Below, piece by piece: positions 6,448-12,793 of a stretch of 12,793 nt of DNA. A program made the position numbers and the translations under genes. The DNA is from Sulfurihydrogenibium yellowstonense SS-5 (GTDB lineage: Bacteria; Aquificota; Aquificia; Aquificales; Hydrogenothermaceae). Every line of letters begins with the position of its first letter. The stretch's first letter is position 1. The stretch is taken from assembly GCF_000173615.1 (NCBI RefSeq), contig NZ_ABZS01000022.1, positions 1 to 12,793 on the forward strand, given 5' to 3'. The notes beneath the pieces were generated by a model. That model searched no databases. It was not told the origin of the DNA and was given only the letters and a program-made list of their open reading frames with translations.

Positions 6448-7415
6448 AACTTGCCATCTCTCTTGGCGACCCATCAGGAATAAATTCGGAAATTCTTTTT
6501 AAAGCTTTAGATAAACTTCCAAAAAGAAACATTTCATATGTCATCTACGGCTCAAAAAAAGCTTTAGAAAAGGCGAAAAAACTAACAGGCGTAGATTTAA
6601 ACATAAAAGAGATAACATCTATAAACGACGTTTCAAAACCCGGAATATATCTTATAAATCTTTATGATTTAGATGTTGAGTTTGGAAGTCCTTCTAAAGA
6701 AACCGGAAAAGCTTCCGTTATTTATCTTGAAAATGCAGTTAAAGATGTTTTAGAAAAGAAAGCAGATGCTTTGATCACACTTCCTATTTCCAAGCAGTGG
6801 ATTATGGAAAGCGGCTTTCAGTATGCAGGACATACTGATTATTTAGCAGAAGTAAGCGGTGCTAAAGAGTATGCAATGGTCTTAATGTGTAAAAAGTTAA
6901 AGGTAGTTCTCATTACAACCCATATTCCACTGAAAGATGTTCCAAGTCAGATTTCTAAAGAAAAGATAATTTCAAAAGTAAGACTTATAAACAGAGAGTT
7001 TAAAGAAAAGTTTGGCATTTCTAAACCAAAAATTGCAATTCTTGGACTAAATCCTCATGCATCTGATAATGGGAATATAGGCAATGAAGAGCTAAATATA
7101 ATTCTTCCGGCTGTAAAAACATTAAGAGAAGATGGTATTGAGATTACAAACCCGTTATCTCCGGATACTGCATTTAATAGATATAAAGATTTTGATATTT
7201 ATGTTGCAATGTATCACGACCAAGGATTGATTCCTTTGAAACTTCTTTGTTTTAGAAAAGCCGTAAATATAACTCTTGGACTTCCTTTTATAAGAACATC
7301 TCCTGACCATGGAACAGGTTATGATATTGCAGGCAAAAACATAGCAGACCCATCATCTACAATAGAAGCTATAAAGCTGGCTATTTCGTTGAATAAAGTG
7401 AAAAGTAATAGATAG
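6441..7415 (+). CDS. pdxA: 4-hydroxythreonine-4-phosphate dehydrogenase
   Basis: PdxA oxidises 4-phosphohydroxy-L-threonine with NAD(P)+; the product decarboxylates to 3-amino-1-hydroxyacetone phosphate and feeds pyridoxal phosphate synthesis in the DXP-dependent route. All family marks are present in 324 residues: [11 protein letters not shown] at the start, TLPISK (113-118), substrate-binding GHTDYLAE with H131 and T132, metal ligands H161 (TTHIPL), H206 (LNPHASDNG) and H259 ([10 protein letters not shown]), and the closing [14 protein letters not shown]. It begins with TTG, overlapping the dsrH-like stop by 7 bases, so it is the last gene of the operon and may be expressed at a reduced, coupled level. 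No clear hairpin-plus-T-run follows. PLP is the cofactor of cysteine desulfurases that feed TusA, a plausible but unproven reason for this company. Confidence 0.95.
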   Translation: MVKLAISLGDPSGINSEILFKALDKLPKRNISYVIYGSKKALEKAKKLTGVDLNIKEITSINDVSKPGIYLINLYDLDVEFGSPSKETGKASVIYLENAVKDVLEKKADALITLPISKQWIMESGFQYAGHTDYLAEVSGAKEYAMVLMCKKLKVVLITTHIPLKDVPSQISKEKIISKVRLINREFKEKFGISKPKIAILGLNPHASDNGNIGNEELNIILPAVKTLREDGIEITNPLSPDTAFNRYKDFDIYVAMYHDQGLIPLKLLCFRKAVNITLGLPFIRTSPDHGTGYDIAGKNIADPSSTIEAIKLAISLNKVKSNR

Positions 7416-7656
7416 GAAATTTTACAGTGTTAAATAAAAAAAATTCTTCAATCATTTAATCAGTCAAGCATTTTCAAGGACTGCTTGCAAAAATCAGCTT
7501 GTCATTGTGAGCGTAAGCGAAGAATCTATTTTTTCTTTTTAAATCAAAAGAGGACATCTTTCGGACTAAAGTCCTCATGGATGACACAGAAAGGTAAGCT
7601 TAGAAAAATTTTGAAACAGTCTTAAAGCTGTCGTGATTTTAAGTTTAAGATAATAT
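7416..7656. repeat. Non-coding spacer between pdxA and the CRISPR array with two interspersed repeat modules
   Basis: No gene is seen in these 241 bases. At 7501-7526 there is a GTCATTGTGAGCG...GAAGAATC module of the kind widely scattered between genes in many bacteria. At 7556-7584 is a second copy of the CTTTCGGACTAAAGTCCTC hairpin module found at 2172-2197. The module is followed by ATGGATGAC, as in the 2172 copy (AGGATGAC). Confidence 0.7.
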
Positions 7657-7691
7657 CTTAATCCACCACACGGTTCAGATGGAACTTTAAC

Positions 7692-7776
7692 GTGAGAAGT
7701 GAGAAGTGAAACGTGAAACGTAGAAAGAATTAAATTATTATCGCTCTTTTAAAACGTCTCACGTCTCACGTTTCAC
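7692..7776. repeat. Inverted clusters of a 7-bp tandem repeat inside the CRISPR trailer
   Basis: At 7692-7721 the plus strand reads GTGAGAA twice, then GTGAAAC twice, then GT. At 7754-7776 the same heptamer runs on the opposite strand (GTCTCAC, GTCTCAC, GTTTCAC). The two arms can pair into an imperfect hairpin of roughly 25 bp around an AT-rich loop. This makes up nearly all of the abnormal 94-nt interval between the first two repeats. A third cluster lies at 10343-10372. Confidence 0.85.
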
Positions 7777-7980
7777 CTCTTGCATAACCCACACGGTTCA
7801 GATGTAACGAATATCTAAAAAACATCTACCTTTCGGACACTATAGCTTTCTAACCCACACGGTTCAGATGGAACAAGATTAATGTTACATCAAAAGAGAT
7901 GACGAACTGTCTTTCTAACCCACACGGTTCAGATGTAACAAATTTACGTTCGATGTTATTTATGAATACATGTCACTTTC

Positions 7981-8198
7981 TAACCCACACGGTTCAGATG
8001 TAACCTGGAACTTGGAACGTTTTTATTCCAGAAAACAGCGACTTTCTAACCCACACGGTTCAGATGTAACAAGGATGCAAACGTTGAGGTTTTCAAAGAA
8101 TTATTAACTTTCTAACCCACACGGTTCAGATAGAACGTGTGGGGGAACTCCCCCACCATCAGCATTAAAAAGTCTTTCTAACCCACACGGTTCAGATG
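7981..8198 (-). repeat. CRISPR segmental duplication, copy 1
   Basis: These 218 bases are identical to 8965-9182, an offset of exactly 984. The block holds three spacers (8005-8041, 8071-8107, 8137-8173) with their repeats, including the rare GATAGAAC repeat variant. The match ends inside repeats at both sides: the left flanking repeat differs at its fifth base and the right one at its 26th. Confidence 0.95.
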
Positions 8199-8964
8199 GA
8201 ACCAGAGTCTTCACCTTCAATTTGAACATCCTTATTTCGACTTTCTAACCCACACGGTTCAGATGTAACCTTTCAGCTTGCTTTATATCAATGTTTCTTA
8301 AAGTTCTTTCTAACCCACACGGTTCAGATGTAACTAGTTTTTAGCAGTGGTGATGAATATGAAAAATACACTTTCTAACCCACACGGTTCAGATGTAACG
8401 AAGGACACAGTTTGTTTATCCTCTGCGGATATGCCTTTCTAACCCACACGGTTCAGATGTAACAAGTATCCTGATGTTATAGGTATATCTCTAAGATTTC
8501 TTTCTAACCCACACGGTTCAGATGTAACTCGCATTCCACACACTAAATAAACTAGCCCAAGAAGCTTTCTAACCCACACGGTTAAGATGTAACGTACTTG
8601 AGTTTAGAGCTGTATTTAAATTTAAATTTCTTTCTAACCCACACGGTTCAGATGTAACTATCTTCTCTTCCCCTATCTCCACATATCCGTCATCCTTTCT
8701 AACCCACACGGTTCAGATGTAACGACGCAGTGACCATAAATGCTGTAGTGAAAAATGTATCTTTCTAACCCACACGGTTCAGATGTAACACTGAAGCTCT
8801 CTTTACTGTTTGTTGTTATGTATAACTTTCTAACCCACACGGTTCAGATGTAACCAGGTAATTTCCAAGTCATCATCTATGGTGTGGTGGAACTTTCTAA
8901 CCCACACGGTTCAGATGTAACGCAGTGAAACGCTTTAATGCAGTATATATTGCAATAGACTTTA

Positions 8965-9182
8965 TAACCCACACGGTTCAGATGTAACCTGGAACTTGGA
9001 ACGTTTTTATTCCAGAAAACAGCGACTTTCTAACCCACACGGTTCAGATGTAACAAGGATGCAAACGTTGAGGTTTTCAAAGAATTATTAACTTTCTAAC
9101 CCACACGGTTCAGATAGAACGTGTGGGGGAACTCCCCCACCATCAGCATTAAAAAGTCTTTCTAACCCACACGGTTCAGATG
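8965..9182 (-). repeat. CRISPR segmental duplication, copy 2
   Basis: This is the leader-proximal copy of the 7981-8198 block, with spacers at 8989-9025, 9055-9091 and 9121-9157. Because the unusual repeat variant at 9092 is copied too, this is duplication of DNA within the array and not repeated capture of the same three spacers. Confidence 0.95.
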
Positions 9183-9909
9183 TAACACTTATCCTTAACT
9201 TGCATATGTTTTTTTGCTATCATCTTTCTAACCCACACGGTTCAGATGTAACGTAGCAGAAGAAGTAGTATTTAAACTAAATTTCATAGTCTTTCTAACC
9301 CACACGGTTCAGATGTAACTGCTAATGCTAAAGTATCACAATCTCAAGCACAACACTTTCTAACCCACACGGTTCAGATGGAACTTAAAAAGGCTCATAG
9401 ATAGGTCGGCTGATTTTTCAGCCTTTCTAACCCACACGGTTCAGATGTAACAAATGAATACAGAGTATTAAAGCCAGAAGAGATAACTCTTTCTAACCCA
9501 CACGGTTCAGATGTAACGGAGTTGATAAAAGAGGTTAGGATCACTATTCCTGACTTTCTAACCCACACGGTTCAGATGTAACTATACTTCATATGAGATA
9601 CCTGCCGACATCCAAGAACTTTCTAACCCACACGGTTCAGATGTAACAGATATATTCTTGCGAAAGAGATGACTGAGAGTTATATACTTTCTAACCCACA
9701 CGGTTCAGATGTAACTTAATTTTTCCTTTGTGAACTACCCCGCCTTGTAGACTTTCTAACCCACACGGTTCAGATGTAACGATTTAACACAGGCTAAGAT
9801 AGATGAAAAGATTTCAACTTTCTAACCCACACGGTTCAGATGTAACTCGTTAACTTTTAACTCAAAAATAAATTCGCAAAAATCCTATTCAATTACCAAT
9901 GTGTAAAAC

Positions 9910-9938
9910 ATTATACCAAATTTTTAAAAAATCCGCAA
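9910..9938 (-). promoter_or_regulatory. CRISPR leader promoter
   Basis: On the minus strand, TTGCGG (9938-9933) and a perfect TATAAT (9915-9910) are separated by exactly 17 bases, with a TGG extended -10. RNA would start near 9903, roughly 55 bases before the first repeat, and run through the whole array toward 7657. Confidence 0.75.
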
Positions 9939-10342
9939 GTTGAAGTTTTTTGCAGCAAACCTCGATATACAGAAAATATATTATTATATTTTATCCTTTA
10001 ACTTCCTATCACAAACCAACTTCCAAAAACCACAAACTCAGAAGCCCGCTGCAAATATCACTCTTTAACTTGCCGATCTCAAAAAAATTTAAAATAAAAA
10101 ACTTCAAATTTTCAAAAATTTAAAAACTAAAAAATCTAAAATCAAAAAGTTTAATTCACCAAGTACTTACATTCACTCTTCAAAAAATCCCTTTCAAACC
10201 ATCATTACACAATCTTAAATCAAACATCAAAAAATAAAACTACATTACCAATACCTTAGCTTCACTGACTATTAAGTCATCTCATTAAGCTATCACACAA
10301 TCAAACAAAAATCACTAAGATATTGATAAACCAATCTCCAAC

Positions 10343-10372
10343 GTCTCACTTCTCACGTCTCACGTTTCACGT
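10343..10372 (-). repeat. 7-bp tandem repeat cluster on the leader side
   Basis: The plus strand reads GTCTCAC, TTCTCAC, GTCTCAC, GTTTCAC, GT, the same heptamer as at 7692-7721 and 7754-7776. It is in the same orientation as the 7754 cluster, so direct copies bracket almost the whole array. Confidence 0.85.
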
Positions 10373-10448
10373 AAATTAAGCTTGTGTGGGCTAACCTATT
10401 CAATTGACAAGGTACAGTTAAAAAATTAAAAAGCTAATATAAATATAC

Positions 10449-10479
10449 AAAAAAATTTTCTACCTGTCAAGCAGAAAAT
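10449..10479 (-). terminator. Likely intrinsic terminator of ribD
   Basis: Reading the minus strand from just after the ribD stop, ATTTTCT and AGAAAAT form a 7-bp stem around an 11-base loop, followed by a run of T. The stem is AT-rich and so rather weak. Its position would separate ribD from the CRISPR leader, which is read in the same direction. Confidence 0.5.
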
Positions 10480-10481
10480 GA

Positions 10482-11597
10482 TTAGACGGCATTGGGATAA
10501 CATTCAAAATAAAAATCTTTATCTAAAACCTTAAAATCTTCAACCCTGAGCTTTAAGCTGTCCTGAATTTTTTCAATTCCAATGCATCCAAGCCAAGAGA
10601 TACCATCATTACCTATCAATAAAGGCGCTGTAAAGATAGAGATTTTATCAAACTTTCTTTCTTTTATTAAGTCTGTTATTACTCCTCTACCACCTTCAAC
10701 TAAAAGATGAACTATTTCTCTTTCGTACAGTGTATTTAGAATATCATCAATCTTAAACTTCTCATTTTCATCTAAATCTAAAAACACAATTTCAACATTT
10801 TCTTTTTCTGATAATCTTTTAAGATTTTCTTGATTGGCTAATTTGGAAGTTATCACGATGGTTTTAGCTTCATTGTTATAGATGTTATAAGTTGGTGGAA
10901 CTTTTAATTTCTTGTCTATCAAAACTCTTGCTGGCTGTTTTTCTGTTTCTACGTGTCTAACTGTTAAGGCTGGATTATCTTTTAAAGCTGTATTTGTGCC
11001 AACGAGAATGGCTGATGCTTCTTTTCTTAGCTGATGGGCAAATTGCCTTGATTTTTCAGATGTTATCCATTTGGAATCACCTATTTTTGTGGCTATTTTT
11101 CCATCAAAGCTTTGAGCTACTTTTAGATGGACAAATGGTCTTTTTTCTTTTATGTATGTAAAAAAATCTTCATTTATCTTCTCACATTCTTTTTCTAAAA
11201 CACCTGTAATTACTTTAATACCATGAGATTTTAGTATATTTACTCCTTGACCTTTTACTATCGGGTTTTGGTCTAATGCTCCGATTACAACCTCTGAGAT
11301 ACCCTCTTCAATGATTGCGCTTGTGCAGGGCGGTGTCCTTCCATAATGACAGCATGGTTCAAGGGTTACAAACATAGTAGAACCTTTTAAATCATGTCCT
11401 TTTTCTTTTGCGTCTTTTATTGCTTCTCTTTCTGCATGGGGCATGCCTGCTTTAGTATGATAACCTTTACCTATTATTTTTCCATCTTTTACAATAACAG
11501 CTCCAACGGTTGGGTTAGGATGGGTTAATCCTTTTCTAATTTTTGCCAAATCTAAAGCAATTTTCATATAGCTTTCTAAATCTTTGATGTTGGTCAT
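10482..11597 (-). CDS. ribD: Bifunctional diaminohydroxyphosphoribosylaminopyrimidine deaminase / 5-amino-6-(5-phosphoribosylamino)uracil reductase
   Basis: RibD carries out the second and third steps of riboflavin synthesis in the cytosol. The N-terminal deaminase domain (about 5-145) has HPNPTVGAVIV (26-36), the zinc and proton-shuttle motif H54-A-E56, and PCCHYGRTPPC with zinc ligands C82 and C91. The C-terminal NADPH-dependent reductase domain (about 153-368) has VHLKVAQSFDGKIA, GDSKWITSEKSR, ILVGTNTALKDNPALTVR, and LLVEGGRGV with E301. Both active sites look complete, and 371 residues is normal. GAGG lies about 10 bases before the ATG. It stands alone here, with no ribA, ribB, ribE or ribH beside it and no sign of an FMN riboswitch in its short upstream region, which it shares divergently with the rhodanese gene. 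Confidence 0.96.
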   Translation of the reverse strand: MTNIKDLESYMKIALDLAKIRKGLTHPNPTVGAVIVKDGKIIGKGYHTKAGMPHAEREAIKDAKEKGHDLKGSTMFVTLEPCCHYGRTPPCTSAIIEEGISEVVIGALDQNPIVKGQGVNILKSHGIKVITGVLEKECEKINEDFFTYIKEKRPFVHLKVAQSFDGKIATKIGDSKWITSEKSRQFAHQLRKEASAILVGTNTALKDNPALTVRHVETEKQPARVLIDKKLKVPPTYNIYNNEAKTIVITSKLANQENLKRLSEKENVEIVFLDLDENEKFKIDDILNTLYEREIVHLLVEGGRGVITDLIKERKFDKISIFTAPLLIGNDGISWLGCIGIEKIQDSLKLRVEDFKVLDKDFYFECYPNAV

Positions 11598-11627
11598 GTT
11601 TTAAAAGCCTCTTTTAAACTAAATTTT

Positions 11628-11639
11628 ATTGTTAACAAT
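11628..11639. promoter_or_regulatory. Perfect 12-bp palindrome between ribD and the rhodanese gene
   Basis: ATTGTTAACAAT is a perfect palindrome midway in the 61-base gap between two divergent genes, where it could act as an operator for either or both. It is AT-rich, so chance is possible. The gap is too short to separate two full promoters clearly. Confidence 0.4.
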
Positions 11640-11646
11640 TTTGCTT

Positions 11647-11651
11647 AGGAG
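11647..11651 (+). promoter_or_regulatory. Ribosome binding site fixing the rhodanese start
   Basis: AGGAG lies 7 bases before ATG 11659. This start puts a signal peptide at the extreme N-terminus, whereas the upstream in-frame TTG at 11629 would place ten extra residues before it and has no ribosome site. Confidence 0.7.
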
Positions 11652-11658
11652 TTTTGGA

Positions 11659-12582
11659 ATGTTAAAAATAGTATATATAATTTTGTTAGTTTTTAGTGTT
11701 TCTTACGCACAAAACAAATTTCCTTTAATCTCTCCGCAAGATGCCTACAAACTACTAAATGATAAAAACGCAATATTTATAGACACAGAAGATAATCAAA
11801 CCTACATGAATGAACATATTCCTGGTTCAGTCAATATTGATGTTTTGGCAGTTCAAGATGTAGCAATAAAAAATAATGAAAAGCAAAAGTGTAAATACTT
11901 ACCACTTTGTCCAAAAACTGCTGAAAAGCTGTTTTCTGAAAATGGGATTAGCAACAATGATAAAGTTATAATCTACTATTCAAAGAATCTTCCGAATAAA
12001 GCATCTTACATTTGGTTTTTGCTTTACAGCATGGGTCATGATGAAAACAAACTTTTAATTCTTGATGGTGGTCTTGAGAACTGGAAAAAAGAGAATTTGC
12101 CTATTTCAAATCAAGATGATGCTATCAAGAAAAAAGCTAAATACACTGTAAAGCCAAGGTATGAAGTTGTAGCTTCAAAAGAAGAAGTTTTGCAACATGT
12201 AAAAAACTATACAAACGGAGTTGATGATAACACAATCTTGGTAGATACAAGAACATTTTTAGAATTTACAGGAAGGCAGGAAATGAATGAGATTAAAAGG
12301 TCTGGTCATATACCTGGGGCTAAGTTTGTCTATTGGAGGTGGTTTGAGGGTAAAGGCTCAACCTACAAGCCTATAGAAATTCTTGAAAAAGATATAAAGA
12401 AAATAAATTTAGATTTAAATAAAAAAATCATTCTTTACTGCACCATTGGAAATAGGTCTTCATTTGTCTTTATTCCACTTAAATACTTAGGAGCTAAAAA
12501 TCTAAAAATCTATACAGGAAGCTGGTATGAATGGGGTAATGATGAAAGCTTACCATTGGAGACAGAAAAATATAGAAGATGA
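11659..12582 (+). CDS. Secreted two-domain rhodanese (thiosulfate/3-mercaptopyruvate sulfurtransferase type)
   Basis: Rhodaneses move sulfane sulfur, for example from thiosulfate, to an acceptor through a cysteine persulfide. The 307-residue product begins with a signal peptide (MLKIVYIILLVFSVSYA, likely cut after SYA-18), so it should act in the periplasm. Domain 1 (about 22-150) has SPQDAYKLL, FIDTEDNQTYMNEHIPGSVNI and LDGGLENWKKENLP, but a tyrosine-serine pair in place of a catalytic cysteine, as in non-catalytic first domains. Domain 2 (about 168-305) has LVDTRTFLEFTG, SGHIPGAKFVYW and the active loop C261-TIGNRS with the CxxGxRS pattern, then YTGSWYEWGN. C78 and C84 in domain 1 are extra cysteines that may pair. 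It is divergent from ribD and apparently monocistronic. The natural donor and acceptor are unknown. Confidence 0.88.
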   Translation: MLKIVYIILLVFSVSYAQNKFPLISPQDAYKLLNDKNAIFIDTEDNQTYMNEHIPGSVNIDVLAVQDVAIKNNEKQKCKYLPLCPKTAEKLFSENGISNNDKVIIYYSKNLPNKASYIWFLLYSMGHDENKLLILDGGLENWKKENLPISNQDDAIKKKAKYTVKPRYEVVASKEEVLQHVKNYTNGVDDNTILVDTRTFLEFTGRQEMNEIKRSGHIPGAKFVYWRWFEGKGSTYKPIEILEKDIKKINLDLNKKIILYCTIGNRSSFVFIPLKYLGAKNLKIYTGSWYEWGNDESLPLETEKYRR

Positions 12583-12793
12583 TCGAATCGTTTATCGTAT
12601 AATACGTTAGCTTAGAAAAAAGGTATAAGAAAAAGATTCTTTGCTGGCTGCAAGATTGCAATGCTTTACTTCCAAATTTTGTAAAATGGCAACTCATGAA
12701 TTGTCTCAACTCTTTCAATTTCTCTATCATCCGAGGACGTAAGTCCGAAGGATCACTTTTTTTTAAATTCTAATTTATTTTTTGCATTCTTAA
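12583..12793. repeat. Non-coding right end with interspersed repeat modules
   Basis: No real gene is seen. At 12688-12707 is a degraded copy of the GGCAATC...GATTGCC hairpin (GGCAACTCATGAATTGTC). At 12729-12753, in the opposite orientation, is the ATCCGAGGACGTAAGTCCG module related to 2172-2197 and 7556-7584. The two modules are about as far apart here as at 2127-2197. A CGTATAATACG inverted repeat (12596-12606) follows the rhodanese stop; it is too short and lacks a T-run to be called a terminator. Confidence 0.6.

Larger units (their letters stand above)
7657..9846 (-). CRISPR. CRISPR array, 33 repeats of 29 nt, leader at the right end
   Basis: The plus-strand repeat begins CTTTCTAA, has the core CCCACACGG and ends GATGTAAC. 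Repeats begin at 7657 (decayed), 7780 (partly decayed), then every 64-68 bases from 7846 to 9818. There are 31 normal spacers of 35-39 nt, mostly 36-37, plus one abnormal 94-nt interval (7686-7779). Variants are GATGGAAC ends at 7657, 7846, 8174 and 9356, GATAGAAC ends at 8108 and 9092, ctttAtaa at 8960, and gttAag at 8565. Transcription is most likely on the minus strand: decay lies at the left (trailer) end, a good promoter lies just right of 9846, and the minus-strand repeat holds an AACC-GTGTG-GGTT hairpin followed by TTAGAAAG, like the 8-nt handles of type I and III crRNAs. No cas gene is in the window, so the type is undecided (I-A/I-B or III likely). Confidence 0.98.
9847..10448. other. 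Gene-free CRISPR leader region, strongly strand-asymmetric
   Basis: About 600 bases without a credible gene separate the array from ribD. The part next to the array is AT-rich and carries the leader promoter. From 10021 to 10320 I count by hand about 13 G against 69 C on the plus strand, in long A-rich and C-rich stretches with few Gs. A heptamer cluster lies at 10343-10372. I see no RNA gene here; the region is best read as the CRISPR leader plus sequence of unknown role. Confidence 0.7.

Noticed and set aside
7465..7487. CAAGCA...TGCTTG hairpin as a terminator for pdxA
   Set aside because: The stem is only 6 bp with an 11-base loop, and an A-run, not a T-run, follows on the plus strand.
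10383..10396. GTGTGGGCTAACC resembling an inverted CRISPR repeat core
   Set aside because: Only about 10 bases match the 29-nt repeat and no neighbouring repeat or spacer spacing supports it.
9847..10448. A tracrRNA or other structured RNA gene beside the array
   Set aside because: I found no stretch complementary to the repeat over useful length and no cas9; the sequence is low-complexity and poorly structured.
11629..11658. TTG start giving ten extra residues on the rhodanese
   Set aside because: The ATG at 11659 has AGGAG at 7 bases and places the signal peptide at the N-terminus; the TTG lies in the palindrome without a ribosome site.
12494..12730. Minus-strand open frame overlapping the end of the rhodanese gene
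   Set aside because: It overlaps a confident gene and interspersed repeats, with composition unlike the other proteins and no recognisable domain.

Overview
The window is AT-rich (about one third G+C by eye) with closely packed genes, frequent overlapping start and stop codons, and a thermophile-like lysine/glutamate/isoleucine-rich proteome. The mix of sulfur-transfer genes, scattered single biosynthetic genes, an Rpn-type nuclease and a large CRISPR array fits a sulfur-metabolising thermophilic bacterium. The Aquificota (Hydrogenothermaceae, Sulfurihydrogenibium-like) is my best guess. That placement is inference from gene content and composition; there is no rRNA here to confirm it.

Left third (1-4402, all minus strand). 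A DUF4388-type protein and proA (proline synthesis) form one two-gene unit. A 265-base spacer made of interspersed repeat modules separates it from a second unit: an Rpn-family PD-(D/E)XK nuclease gene with a long tetrapeptide-repeat tail, panB (pantothenate synthesis), and the start of a TsaC/Sua5-type gene that runs off the left edge.

Middle (4488-7415, plus strand). A compact six-gene operon is read divergently from the DUF4388 gene: moeB/thiF-like E1 enzyme, tusA-like sulfur carrier, dsrE-, dsrF- and dsrH-like proteins (the order of tusDCB), and pdxA. Most junctions overlap or are under 10 bases, so translation is probably coupled. The module looks like a sulfur relay that receives persulfide sulfur (TusA to DsrE-like) next to an enzyme able to adenylate a sulfur-carrier protein. 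pdxA links it to PLP synthesis, and PLP is the cofactor of cysteine desulfurases. The final sulfur acceptor cannot be read from the sequence.

Right-centre (7416-10448). A 33-repeat CRISPR array (29-nt repeats, spacers mostly 36-37 nt) has no cas genes in the window. Decayed repeats at the left end, a clean -35/-10 promoter beyond the right end and a TTAGAAAG-like handle all indicate minus-strand transcription with the leader on the right. The array contains an exact 218-bp internal duplication carrying three spacers, one repeat variant that can form a long hairpin with its neighbouring spacer, and a 94-nt false 'spacer' made of heptamer repeats. A third cluster of the same heptamer lies on the leader side. 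The leader side is a gene-free, very C-rich (plus strand) stretch of about 600 bases.

Right end (10449-12793). ribD (riboflavin synthesis, minus strand, followed by a likely terminator) is divergent from a secreted two-domain rhodanese. The two share a 61-base spacer holding a perfect 12-bp palindrome. The last 200 bases again hold interspersed repeat modules like those at 2121-2200 and 7500-7590.
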